From the NCBI RefSeq assembly GCF_020010905.1, contig NZ_JAGJBY010000002.1, positions 1 to 64,000 of the forward strand: 64,000 nt of DNA, written 5' to 3'. Made by a program: the position numbers and the translations under genes. The stretch's first letter is position 1; every line of letters starts with the position of its first letter. The notes under the pieces are model-generated. The model did not search any database and was not told the origin of the DNA. It worked only from the letters and a program-made list of their open reading frames with translations. This document shows, one piece after another, positions 48,864-57,977 of this stretch. Source of the DNA: Streptomyces acidiscabies. Its GTDB lineage: Bacteria; Actinomycetota; Actinomycetes; Streptomycetales; Streptomycetaceae.

Positions 48864-49505
48864 ATGTCAGCGATCCGCCTCCTCGTGCTGAACGCCGTCC
48901 GTCAGCACGGCCGGGCCCACGGCTACCAGGTCCGCAGCGACCTGGAGTACTGGGGCGCGCACGAGTGGTCCAACGCGAAGCCCGGCTCGATCTACCACGC
49001 CCTGAAACAGCTGGCGAAACAGGGCTACCTGCACGAGCACGAGATCGCCCCCTCGACGGTCGGCGGCCCCCCGCGTACGGAGTACGAGATCACGGCCGCC
49101 GGCAACGAGGAGTACCTCCGCCTCGTACGCGACGCGCTGACCGCGTACGACCAGAAGACGGACGTCAAATCCGCGGCCCTCGGCAGCATGGTCGACCTCC
49201 CGAGGGCCGAGGTCGTCGCGCTCCTGGGGGAGCGGATCCGGCGCATCGCCGGCTGGCGGACGTCCGTGACGGACTACTACATCCCCGAGGACGGCCCCGA
49301 ACCGCTCGGCCACATCGGCGAGATCATGAACTTCTGGATCCACACGGCGGACGGCGAGGCCGAGTGGACGAGGGGCCTGATCGCGCGGATCGAGAAGGGC
49401 GCGTACGTGTTCGCGGGGGAGGGCGAGCCGTTCGTGGGCGTGCTGACGGAGGGGCAGGAGAACCCGTACGCGACGGGGGAGAGGCACCCCGGGGACGCGC
49501 GGTAG
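48864..49505 (+). CDS. PadR-family transcriptional regulator
   Basis: A 213-residue regulator. The N-terminal winged HTH has the PadR form: SAIRLLVLNAVRQHGRAHGY, EWSNAKPGSIYHALKQLAKQ and PRTEYEITAAGNEEYLRLV. A C-terminal helical dimerisation domain follows. ATG start at 48864. Two TAGTCAA/TTGACTA-type palindromes lie between it and the ABC transporter genes, so it likely represses the exporter, as PadR proteins do for drug efflux ABC operons. Confidence 0.92.
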   Translation: MSAIRLLVLNAVRQHGRAHGYQVRSDLEYWGAHEWSNAKPGSIYHALKQLAKQGYLHEHEIAPSTVGGPPRTEYEITAAGNEEYLRLVRDALTAYDQKTDVKSAALGSMVDLPRAEVVALLGERIRRIAGWRTSVTDYYIPEDGPEPLGHIGEIMNFWIHTADGEAEWTRGLIARIEKGAYVFAGEGEPFVGVLTEGQENPYATGERHPGDAR

Positions 49506-49545
49506 CCCGACAGGAGCGTACGGATCTCCCTCAGGGCGCCCTGGC

Positions 49546-49561
49546 TAATCAAGTTTGACCA
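49546..49561 (+). promoter_or_regulatory. Candidate PadR operator 1
   Basis: TAATCAAGTTTGACCA, an imperfect dyad (TAxTCAA/TTGACxA), 52 bp upstream of operator 2 centre to centre. Confidence 0.6.
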
Positions 49562-49597
49562 ATCCCCCCGACCCCGCTACCTTCAACCGGCATCGAC

Positions 49598-49613
49598 TAG
49601 TCAACCTTGACTA
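49598..49613 (+). promoter_or_regulatory. Candidate PadR operator 2
   Basis: TAGTCAACCTTGACTA: perfect arms TAGTCAA/TTGACTA with a CC centre, ending 14 bp before the ABC ATPase GTG. Confidence 0.72.
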
Positions 49614-49627
49614 ACAAGGGAGCCCCC

Positions 49628-50625
<998 letters not shown>

Positions 50626-50629
<4 letters not shown>

Positions 50630-51382
50630 TCTACGCCCTCACCGACTCCTGGACCATGACCCGCCGCGAACTCTCCCACTGGGCCCGCCAGCCCGGCCGG
50701 ATCGTCGCCGGGCTCCTCTTCCCCGTGATGCTGCTCCTGATGTTCGGCTACCTCATGGGCGGCGGACGCGGGGTGCGTGGCGACTACCTCGACTACCTCC
50801 TCCCCGGCATGCTCGCCCTGACCATGGTGTTCGGCCTGGAGAACACGATGGTCGCGGTGACGCGGGACCTCGACAAGGGCGTCATCGACCGCTTCCGCTC
50901 GCTGCCGATGGCGGACGGCGCGGTCCTGGTGGGCAGGGCCTGTGCGGACATGCTCAGCTCGACGATCGGCGCACTGGCCCTGATGACCATGGGCCTGGCG
51001 CTGGGCTGGCGCCCCGACACAACGCCCTGGTCCTTCCTGGCGGCCCTGTCCCTCCTGCTACTCCTCCGCTTCGCGATGCTGTGGATAGGCATCCACCTGG
51101 CCCTGATCGCAGGCAAACCGGAAATGATCCAGACGGTCCAGATCCTGGTCTGGCCAATAGGTTTCCTCTCCAACGCGCTGGCCACCCCGGAGGCGATGCC
51201 GGGCTGGTTGGGCACAGCGGTGGCCTGGAACCCGCTATCCCAAACAGCAACGGCGGTAAGGCACTTGTACGGAACCCCAGGAGCGGAGGCCCCCCCACAT
51301 GTGGACGGCGGTGGCATGGCCACTGGGCTTGCTGGCGGTGTTCTTCCCCCTGGCGGTGAGGAGGTTCGGCCGCATGAGGTAG
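50626..51382 (+). CDS. DrrB-like ABC-2 permease, apparently frameshifted in a C7 tract
   Basis: An ABC-2 type membrane permease partner of the DrrA-like ATPase. The in-frame part (to about residue 225) has the usual helices (RIVAGLLFPVMLLLMFGYLM, LLPGMLALTMVFGLENTMVA, FLAALSLLLLLRFAMLW, IGFLSNALATPEAMPGWLGT, WNPLSQTATAVRHLYG). After AEAPP the frame read as given runs to 51477 with unrelated Arg/Ser-rich sequence, while in the +1-shifted frame a classic C-terminal helix appears (MWTAVAWPLGLLAVFLPLAV then RRFGRMR, stop at 51382). Removing one C from the seven Cs at 51290-51296 would restore it. Sequencing error or true mutation cannot be told apart here. Confidence 0.8.
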
Positions 51383-51419
51383 GCGGGGTTGTGCTTTCCG
51401 GCGGCGCGAGGGACAGCCG

Positions 51420-51811
51420 CCACTCTCTTCGCCGACGGCTGGCCAGCACCTCCATGGACGCGAGGGAGATCCGCTGACTTTCCCCCGACGACTGGGTCGC
51501 GCCCGCAGAGACGCAGAGCGTGCCCGCTGACTCTTCCTCGAGAGCTGAGCTGCGCCCTCAGGGACGCAGGCGTGGCCCGCTGACTTTCCTCCGACGACTG
51601 GGTCGCGCCCGCAGAGACGCAGAGCGTGCCCGCTGACTCTTCCTCGAGAGCTGAGCTGCGCCCTCAGGGACGCAGGCGTGGCCCGCTGACTTTTCCCCGA
51701 CGGCTGAGCCGCGTCCTCAGGGGTGCGAGGGTGGTTCGCCACTTCTCACCGACGGCTGGGCAGCGTTCTCGGGGGACACGGGAGCGATCCGCCGCTTTCT
51801 CCACCGACGGC
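51420..51811 (+). repeat. 53-bp tandem repeat array, seven units plus a partial one
   Basis: Units begin at 51420, 51474, 51527, 51580, 51633, 51686, 51739 and a partial one at 51792; from 51474 the period is exactly 53 bp. Units 1 and 3, and units 2 and 4, are nearly identical, showing a 106-bp duplication. The period is not a multiple of three and no reading frame has a domain, so it is probably non-coding. This explains most of the 515-bp gap 51383-51897. Confidence 0.88.
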
Positions 51812-51825
51812 CACCCAAGTCCCTT

Positions 51826-51872
51826 AGGGGCGCGGGGAACTGCGCGACAAGCCACGACGGCGCCGCACCCAC
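51826..51872 (+). repeat. Dispersed GC-rich repeat element (short form) downstream of glutamate decarboxylase
   Basis: AGGGGCGCGGGGAACTGCGC followed by GACAAGCCACGACGGCGCCG. It is the same family as at 3628-4091, 38331 and 40141-40398, here 25 bp beyond the stop of the minus-strand decarboxylase gene. Confidence 0.85.
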
Positions 51873-51897
51873 CACACAACCTTTCGCCGCACCCCCC

Positions 51898-53307
51898 TCA
51901 GTGATGAAACCCAGTCGCCGCCCCCTTGTCCCGCGTCAGCGGCTGCGGCTGCCGCCGCAACTCCGGCACCAACTGACTCAAGTCCTCGAAGAACAACTCC
52001 GCCAGATCCTGGGAGAACCCGTTCCGGCAGACAACCCGCAGCACCGACAAGTCCTCCCGGTTGGCCGGAAACGTATACGCCGGCACCAGCCACCCCTTCT
52101 CCCGCAGCCGCCGGGACACGTCGAAGACGTCGTACGACGTGACGTGCTCGGCGGTCGTGAAGGCGAACACCGGCAGCTCGTCCCCGCGCGTGAGAAGCCG
52201 GAAATCCCCCAACGACTCGATCTTCCCGGCGAGGCCCAGCGCAACGTCCCGCGTGGACTGCTGAACCGCCCGATACCCATCCCTCCCGAGCCGCAGGAAC
52301 GAGTAGTACTGGGCGACAACCTGCGCCCCGGGACGGGAGAAGTTCAGCGCGAACGTAGGCATGTCACCCCCCAGATAGTTCACCCGGAACACCAGCTCCT
52401 CCGGCAGCGCCTCCTTGTCCCGCCACAACGCCCACCCCACCCCGGGATACACCAGCCCGTACTTGTGCCCGGACGTATTGATGGACGCCACCCGAGGCAA
52501 CCGGAAGTCCCACACCAACTCCTCGTCGAGGAACGGCGCGACCATCCCACCCGACGCCCCGTCCACATGCACCGGCACATCGATCCCGGTCTTCTCCTGC
52601 AACGAGTCCAGCGCAGCGCACAGCTCGGCGATCGGCTCGTAGGACCCGTCGAACGTGGACCCCAGAATCCCCACGACCCCGATCGTGTTCTCGTCGCACA
52701 ACTCCGCAGCGGCCTCCGGATCAAGATGGAACCGGTCCCCCTCCATGGGCACCTGCCGAGCCTCCACCTCCCAGAAATTGCAGAACTTCTCCCAGCAGAC
52801 CTGGACGTTCACCCCCATGACGAGGTTGGGCCGGGCGGAACCGGGATACCGGTCGGCGTTCCGCGCGGCCCACCGCCGCTTGAGGGCCATCCCGGCGAGC
52901 ATGCACGCCTCACTGGACCCGGTCGTCGAACACCCCACCGCCGCGGAGGGATCCGGCGCGTTCCACAGATCCGCCAGCATCGCCACACACCGCCGCTCCA
53001 GCTCGGCGGTCCGCGGATACTCGTCCTTGTCGATCATGTTCTTGTCACTGCACTCGGCCATCAGCACACCGGCCTGAGGCTCCATCCACGTCGTGACGAA
53101 CGTGGCGAGATTCAGCCGCGAGTTCCCGTCGAGCATCAGCTCGTCATGCACCAGCTGATAAGCGGTCGACGGCGGCATCGGCCCCTCCGCGAGCCGATGC
53201 TTCGGCGGCGCCTCGCTCATCCCGCCCACCGGATCGGCCTCCCCGAAGAACGGGTTCACCGACAACGCCCGCTCCTCGTGCTTCCTCGGCCCCTCATGCA
53301 ACGCCAT
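51898..53307 (-). CDS. gadB: Glutamate decarboxylase (PLP-dependent)
   Basis: A 469-residue group II decarboxylase converting glutamate to GABA and CO2. It begins with the GadB-like N-terminus (PSTAYQLVHDELMLDGNSRL NLATFVTTWM). The PLP-binding motif is INTSGHKYGLVYPG (Lys in SGHKYG), with GCSTTGSSEACMLAG and HVDGASGGMVAPFLDEE (Asp/Ala for the pyridine and carboxylate) also present. Length and motifs match bacterial Gad enzymes used for acid resistance or GABA metabolism. No antiporter gene (gadC) is adjacent. ATG at 53307, with upstream sequence shared with the divergent tipA-like gene. Confidence 0.94.
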   Translation of the reverse strand: MALHEGPRKHEERALSVNPFFGEADPVGGMSEAPPKHRLAEGPMPPSTAYQLVHDELMLDGNSRLNLATFVTTWMEPQAGVLMAECSDKNMIDKDEYPRTAELERRCVAMLADLWNAPDPSAAVGCSTTGSSEACMLAGMALKRRWAARNADRYPGSARPNLVMGVNVQVCWEKFCNFWEVEARQVPMEGDRFHLDPEAAAELCDENTIGVVGILGSTFDGSYEPIAELCAALDSLQEKTGIDVPVHVDGASGGMVAPFLDEELVWDFRLPRVASINTSGHKYGLVYPGVGWALWRDKEALPEELVFRVNYLGGDMPTFALNFSRPGAQVVAQYYSFLRLGRDGYRAVQQSTRDVALGLAGKIESLGDFRLLTRGDELPVFAFTTAEHVTSYDVFDVSRRLREKGWLVPAYTFPANREDLSVLRVVCRNGFSQDLAELFFEDLSQLVPELRRQPQPLTRDKGAATGFHH

Positions 53308-53381
53308 GTCCGCCTCCCACCAGCCCGTCTGCCCAATGAACGTTCGTCACGATTGCCCAGTTCCCGAAATCCACACTTGCA

Positions 53382-53398
53382 CCTGACGCAACGTGAGG
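53382..53398 (+). promoter_or_regulatory. Candidate TipA operator/promoter
   Basis: CCTGACGCAACGTGAGG closely resembles the known tipA promoter dyad (CCTCACGTCACGTGAGG, from memory). It overlaps a TTGCAC -35-like hexamer (53377-53382), with a CACAGT about 19 bp later: the long spacer typical of MerR-activated promoters. Confidence 0.65.
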
Positions 53399-53439
53399 CC
53401 CCACAGTGAAACGCGACCGAGAACGAACAGGAGCCCGAC

Positions 53440-54201
53440 GTGACGTACTCCGTAGGACAGGTGGCCGAGTTCGCGGGCATCACTGTCCGCACCCTCCACC
53501 ACTACGACGCGATCGGCCTTCTCCCCCCGACCGACCGCACCTCGACGGGCCACCGCCGCTACACGGAATCCGACCTCGACCGCCTCCAGCGCCTGCTCTT
53601 CTACCGAGAGCTCGGCTTCCCCCTGGAGGAGATCGCCACGCTCCTGGACGACCCCGAAACCGACCCCGCGCAGCACCTGCGCCGCCAGCGAGATCTCCTC
53701 GCCGCGCGCATCACCCGGCTCCAAAAAATGGCCGAAGCCGTTCAACAAGCCCTGGAGGCACGCACCATGGGAATCAACCTCACCCCTCAAGAACGCTTCG
53801 AGGTCTTCGGCGACAAGGACCCCGACCAGTACGCCGACGAGGCCGCCGAACGCTGGGGAGGCACCGACACGTACGCGGAGAGCATGCGCCGCACGGCCAC
53901 GTACACGAAGGACGACTGGCAGCGCCTGAAGGCCGAGATGGACACCTGGGAGTCCCGCTACACGACCCTGGTCGCGGCGGGCACGCCCCCGGAGAGCGAC
54001 GAGGCGGTGTCCCTCGCGGAGGAACACCGCCTGCACATCACTCGGTGGTACTTCGACTGCCCGTACGAGCTGCACACGTGCTTCGCGGACATGTACGTCT
54101 CGGACGAGCGCTTCAAGGTGTACTACGACGGGATGGGGGAGGGCCTGGCGGAACACCTGAGGGCCGCGATCAGGGAGAACGCGAACCGACACGTGTCCTA
54201 G
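53440..54201 (+). CDS. tipA: TipA-type MerR regulator (thiopeptide-responsive)
   Basis: A 253-residue regulator. The MerR HTH occupies about residues 1-75 (YSVGQVAEFAGITVRTLHHY, LPPTDRTSTGHRRYTESDLD), followed by a coiled linker. The C-terminal TipAS drug-recognition domain starts at an internal Met (MGINLTPQERFEVFGDKDPD) and contains the Cys in CPYELHTCFADMYVSDERF that, in TipAS, bonds covalently to thiostrepton-class antibiotics. In S. lividans this domain is also made alone from that internal start. GTG at 53440 with AGGAG upstream. A matching operator-like dyad precedes it, so it is probably self-activated by a thiopeptide. Confidence 0.93.
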   Translation: MTYSVGQVAEFAGITVRTLHHYDAIGLLPPTDRTSTGHRRYTESDLDRLQRLLFYRELGFPLEEIATLLDDPETDPAQHLRRQRDLLAARITRLQKMAEAVQQALEARTMGINLTPQERFEVFGDKDPDQYADEAAERWGGTDTYAESMRRTATYTKDDWQRLKAEMDTWESRYTTLVAAGTPPESDEAVSLAEEHRLHITRWYFDCPYELHTCFADMYVSDERFKVYYDGMGEGLAEHLRAAIRENANRHVS

Positions 54202-54210
54202 GCCCTGCCC

Positions 54211-54582
54211 TCACTCCCGCGCCAGCACCACCGCCGTCCCGTACGCGCACACCTCCGTCCCGACGTCCGCCGCCTCCGTCACGTCGAAGCGGAACGCCAG
54301 CACCGCGTTCGCCCCGCGCGCGCGTGCCTGCTCGATCAGCCGTTGCATCGCCTCGTTGCGGGTCTCCACGAGCGTTTTCGTCAGACCTTTCAGCTCACCG
54401 CCGATCAGCGACTTCAGGCCCGCCCCGATCTGGCTGCCGATGTGCCGGGAGCGGACCGTGAGGCCGAACACCTCCCCGATCACCTGATCCACCCGATATC
54501 CGGGCACATCGTTCGTGGTCACGACCAGTACGTCCGGCTGGGGCCCCTGCCCGCCGCCGTAGTCCTCGATACTCATGTCCAC
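54211..54582 (-). CDS. YbjQ/DUF74-family protein
   Basis: A 123-residue protein with the YbjQ pattern: VLVVTTNDVPGYRVDQVIGE, VFGLTVRSRHIGSQIGAGLK, EARMQRL-like helix and ANAVLAFRFDVTEAADVGTE. The family is annotated as heavy-metal-binding but its function is unclear; it forms pentamers in solved structures. GTG at 54582 or ATG at 54576 (MSIEDYGGG) are possible starts. It is convergent with tipA and divergent from the DedA gene. Confidence 0.88.
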   Translation of the reverse strand: MDMSIEDYGGGQGPQPDVLVVTTNDVPGYRVDQVIGEVFGLTVRSRHIGSQIGAGLKSLIGGELKGLTKTLVETRNEAMQRLIEQARARGANAVLAFRFDVTEAADVGTEVCAYGTAVVLARE

Positions 54583-54725
54583 AGCTTTGCCCCAGCGCGC
54601 GCACAGTGCATCCTGGGTACCCGCCTGGAACCTGGCCCGGGGCGGCTGCGTTGATACGTTTGGGAGCGCAGTCCCGTCATCAGCCCCCGCCAGCTTCGTA
54701 CCCTCACAGCAGGAGCCACATCCCC

Positions 54726-55631
54726 GTGATCACGCTCGCTCTCGGCCCCGAGTGGCTCAGCCCGGACTATCTGATCGAGACGTTCGCCCTGCCGGGCATT
54801 CTGCTGATCGTCTTCGCGGAGTCGGGCCTGTTCGCCTTCCTCCCGGGCGACTCCCTGCTGTTCACGGCGGGCCTCTTCGTGGCCCAGGGGAAGTACATCG
54901 ACCAGCCCCTGTGGCTGGTCTGCACGCTGATCGTGGCGGCGGCGATCATCGGTGACCAGGTCGGTTACATGATCGGCAAGTTCCTCGGCCCGAAACTCTT
55001 CAGCCGCCCGAACTCCAAGCTCTTCAAGAAGGAGAACCTGGACAAGGCGCACGAGTTCATGGAGAAGTACGGTCCGAAGGCGATCGTCCTGGCCCGCTTC
55101 GTGCCGATCGTCCGCACGTTCGCGCCGATCGTCGCAGGCGCCGGTCGTATGAAGTACCGCACGTTCCTGTCGTACAACATCATCGGCGGCGTCGCCTGGG
55201 GCACGGGCGTGACCCTGGCCGGCTACTGGCTGGGCCAGATCGAGTTCATCCGCAAGAACGTCGAGTCGATCCTGATCCTGATCGTGCTCCTGTCGGTCGT
55301 CCCGATCATCATCGAGTTCCTGCGCGAGCGCTCGAAGAAGAAGCGCGCGGCGGCCCAGCAGCCCACCACCCCGCAGCCGCAGTTCCAGGCCCCCCAGCAG
55401 CACATGGACGACGCGACGACCCAACTGCGCCGCATCCCGCAGCCGGACGCCCAACAGCAGCCGTACGACAACGGAAACGCCAACGGCCAGTACTACGGCG
55501 GCCAGCAGCAGCAACAGCAGCAGTACGGCGGCGGCTACTACGACAACAACCAGCAGCAGTACCCGTACGGCCAGCAGCCCCAGCAACCGAACCAGCAGGG
55601 CTACTCGCAGAACGGCTACCCGCAGAACTGA
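54726..55631 (+). CDS. DedA-family membrane protein with Gln/Asn/Tyr-rich tail
   Basis: A 301-residue DedA/SNARE-associated family protein, now thought to act in lipid carrier or phospholipid flipping and in membrane homeostasis. Hydrophobic segments and the FAESGLFAFLPGDSLLFTAG and RFVPIVRTFAPIVAGAGRM motifs are typical. The C-terminal about 95 residues (from about residue 210) are extremely rich in Gln, Tyr, Asn and Pro (GQYYGGQQQQQQQYGGGYYD), resembling prion-like disordered tails, with no membrane segment. GTG at 54726 follows AGGAG. The tail is unusual for the family and may mediate condensation or cell-wall binding; this is speculation. Confidence 0.9.
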   Translation: MITLALGPEWLSPDYLIETFALPGILLIVFAESGLFAFLPGDSLLFTAGLFVAQGKYIDQPLWLVCTLIVAAAIIGDQVGYMIGKFLGPKLFSRPNSKLFKKENLDKAHEFMEKYGPKAIVLARFVPIVRTFAPIVAGAGRMKYRTFLSYNIIGGVAWGTGVTLAGYWLGQIEFIRKNVESILILIVLLSVVPIIIEFLRERSKKKRAAAQQPTTPQPQFQAPQQHMDDATTQLRRIPQPDAQQQPYDNGNANGQYYGGQQQQQQQYGGGYYDNNQQQYPYGQQPQQPNQQGYSQNGYPQN

Positions 55632-55641
55632 CCGGGCCCGG

Positions 55642-57288
55642 TCAGAACCCGCGCGTGCGCTTCGCGGACTTCCGCTTCTCCACGGAAACCCGCAGGAACA
55701 GCCGGGAAATCTCCGACCCGAGATTGACCCCGATGGCGATGGCCATGGCAAGCGCCGCCGCCTTCGACAACCCCACCATCCCCCGATCCACCTCGTGCTG
55801 CGCGATGGACAGCAGCCCGAAGTAGGTGGCGGACCCGGGCAGCAGGGGCCCGATCGCGGCGGTCGTGTAGGGCAGGGCGGACGTGAACCGGTAGCGCGCG
55901 AGAAGCTGCCCGAACAACCCCACCAGCCCCGCAGCAGCAGCCGTCGACACCACCGCCGACAGCTGCCCGGCGTGATGCATCGCCCCGTACACGCACCACG
56001 CCACACCCCCGTTGAGCGTCGCCGCGAGCACCGTCGACCGCTCCTGCTGCAACAGCACCGCGAACGTCAGCGACAGCATCATCGCCGCGCCGATCTGCCA
56101 CCCGGGCCGGTCGGCGGTGACGAGCGCGGCGTCGGGATTGAGCCGCGCCCCGAGGTTGACGCCGATGTAGAGCACGGCGAGCACCCCGACGACGATGCCG
56201 ACGAAGAAGTACATGACCTCCAGCAGGCGCGCGGCGGCGGTGATGTAGAACCCGGTGAGCCCGTCCTGCACGCCGGCGACCAGCGCGCGCCCGGGGAGCA
56301 GCGCGAACAGACCACCGGTGATGACGGCGGACGCGGCGACGTCCACGCGCGCGAGCGTGAGAGCGACGCCGATCGCCGCGGGCGGCAGCGCGGCGACGAG
56401 GAACTGGTAGAACTCCGGCAGCCCCCGCCCCGCGAGGAGCCACGCGAGCCGGTCCCCGAGGACGGCCCCGAGCGCGGCGGCGACGAACACGAGCGCGTCA
56501 CCCCCGACGAGCACGGACGCGGCCCCGGCGAGCAGCCCACTCGCGGACGTCAGCACCCAGGTCGGGTACGGGTGCCGGTTGCGCCGCATCTCCGCGAGGC
56601 GCCTGTAGGCCTCCTCAAGGCTCAGATGGGCCTCGGGGTCACTGAGGTCCCCCACGAGCCGGAAAACGGCTGCCAGGCGCGTGTAGTCCGTTCCCCGGCG
56701 CCGTACGATCCGCGTCGCGGTCACCGGATCCTCGACGAGCGAGGGCTGGTAGGAGATCGATACGAGCGTGAAGGTGACGTTCGGCTCGCACCGGTCGAGC
56801 CCGTACGACCGGCAGACCGCGAACATCGCCGCCTCGACGTCCTCCGCGCCCTCGCCGCCGGCCAGCAGCAGTTCGCCGATGCGCAGAGTGAGGTCCAGCA
56901 CGCGCGGGACGGCCGGTCCGTCGTCGTCCGTGTGCTTCGACGGCGTCTCCGGCGCGGGCCGCTCGGTCACCGGCATGCGCAGCATCGTGCGCATCCGGTC
57001 CTGCCAGGGCGCGTCCTTCGTGAGGCTGACGAGGGGTATCCCGGCGGGCGGGGTGAACGCGGGCGGCGCGCTGTAGCCGCTCGGCGTGCTGAACGCAGAG
57101 CCCTCCGGCTCACCGGACGGCTTCGGGGCGTCCAGACCCTTCGGGACGGCGAACTCCGAGGTCGTCTCCGACTCGCTCGCTCTGGGCGCGTCCAGTCCTA
57201 CCGGGAGCGCGAACTCGGAGGTGATCTCCGGGTCGTACGCACTGCGCGCCTCGTCCGACCGCGGCTTGCGGTCCACCGTCTCCGACAC
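55642..57288 (-). CDS. ThrE-like threonine/serine exporter family membrane protein
   Basis: A 548-residue protein with the two-domain ThrE/DUF1212 architecture: an N-terminal soluble region (about 1-210, including RVLDLTLRIGELLLAGGEGA and EDVEAAMFAVCRSYGLDRCE) then ten hydrophobic segments split into two halves (ThrE and ThrE_2). Family members export threonine and serine in actinobacteria. The first 100 residues are a low-complexity, repeat-like tail with two copies of TSEFALPVGLDAP / TSEFAVPKGLDAP. GTG at 57288 preceded by GGGAGCG. It shares strand with ppa, which lies 120 bp upstream. Confidence 0.87.
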   Translation of the reverse strand: MSETVDRKPRSDEARSAYDPEITSEFALPVGLDAPRASESETTSEFAVPKGLDAPKPSGEPEGSAFSTPSGYSAPPAFTPPAGIPLVSLTKDAPWQDRMRTMLRMPVTERPAPETPSKHTDDDGPAVPRVLDLTLRIGELLLAGGEGAEDVEAAMFAVCRSYGLDRCEPNVTFTLVSISYQPSLVEDPVTATRIVRRRGTDYTRLAAVFRLVGDLSDPEAHLSLEEAYRRLAEMRRNRHPYPTWVLTSASGLLAGAASVLVGGDALVFVAAALGAVLGDRLAWLLAGRGLPEFYQFLVAALPPAAIGVALTLARVDVAASAVITGGLFALLPGRALVAGVQDGLTGFYITAAARLLEVMYFFVGIVVGVLAVLYIGVNLGARLNPDAALVTADRPGWQIGAAMMLSLTFAVLLQQERSTVLAATLNGGVAWCVYGAMHHAGQLSAVVSTAAAAGLVGLFGQLLARYRFTSALPYTTAAIGPLLPGSATYFGLLSIAQHEVDRGMVGLSKAAALAMAIAIGVNLGSEISRLFLRVSVEKRKSAKRTRGF

Positions 57289-57350
57289 TGAGAAACGCTC
57301 CCTGGAACGACACCTTCCGTCTCGGCCCTCAGTATGCGCACAGACAGACG

Positions 57351-57385
57351 AAAGGGCCGCACGCGTACGCACGCGCGCGGCCCTT
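57351..57385 (-). terminator. Terminator after ppa
   Basis: Minus strand: AAGGGCCGC / GCGGCCCTT inverted repeat followed by TTCGTCTG, about 22 bp beyond the ppa stop. It also lies within the leader of the ThrE-like gene. Confidence 0.75.
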
Positions 57386-57406
57386 CACCACGAGTCCCAG
57401 GGGTGC

Positions 57407-57898
57407 TCAGTGGCCGCCCTCGTCCTGGAAGCGCTTGTAGGACCGCTCGATCTCCGCCTCGGCCTCCGTACGGCCGACCCAGTCGGCGCCCTCTACGGAC
57501 TTGCCGGGCTCCAGGTCCTTGTAGACCTCGAAGAAGTGCTGGATCTCCAGGCGGTCGAACTCCGAGACGTGGTGGATGTCACGCAGGTGCTCCACGCGCG
57601 GGTCGGTCGCCGGGACACACAGCAGCTTGTCGTCGCCGCCTGCCTCGTCCGTCATCCGGAACATGCCGATCGCGCGGCACTTGATGAGGCAGCCCGGGAA
57701 CGTCGGCTCGTCCAGGATGACGAGGGCGTCCAGCGGGTCGCCGTCCTCGCCGAGCGTGTTCTCGACGAATCCGTAGTCGGTCGGGTACGCGGTCGAGGTG
57801 AAGAGTCGACGGTCCAGGCGGATCCGACCGGTCTCGTGGTCCACCTCGTACTTGTTGCGCGAACCCTTCGGGATCTCGATCGTGACGTCGAACTCCAC
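57407..57898 (-). CDS. ppa: Inorganic pyrophosphatase (family I)
   Basis: A 163-residue soluble PPase: EFDVTIEIPKGSRNKYEVDH, STAYPTDYGFVENTLGEDGD, PLDALVILDEPTFPGCLIK with the metal-binding DGDPLDALV motif. The GTG at 57898 is chosen because GGAGGAG lies six bases upstream; a longer reading frame starting at 57922 would add MLIMEEQP, which lacks a ribosome site. It hydrolyses PPi made in biosynthesis. With hppA (7.7 kb) this window therefore encodes both a soluble and a membrane pyrophosphatase. Confidence 0.95.
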   Translation of the reverse strand: MEFDVTIEIPKGSRNKYEVDHETGRIRLDRRLFTSTAYPTDYGFVENTLGEDGDPLDALVILDEPTFPGCLIKCRAIGMFRMTDEAGGDDKLLCVPATDPRVEHLRDIHHVSEFDRLEIQHFFEVYKDLEPGKSVEGADWVGRTEAEAEIERSYKRFQDEGGH

Positions 57899-57977
57899 CG
57901 GTTGCTCCTCCATGATCAGCACATACTTCGGGTGGTTAAGTGTCCCTCACGCCGACGTGTGATCGCGAAAGGGGCTG

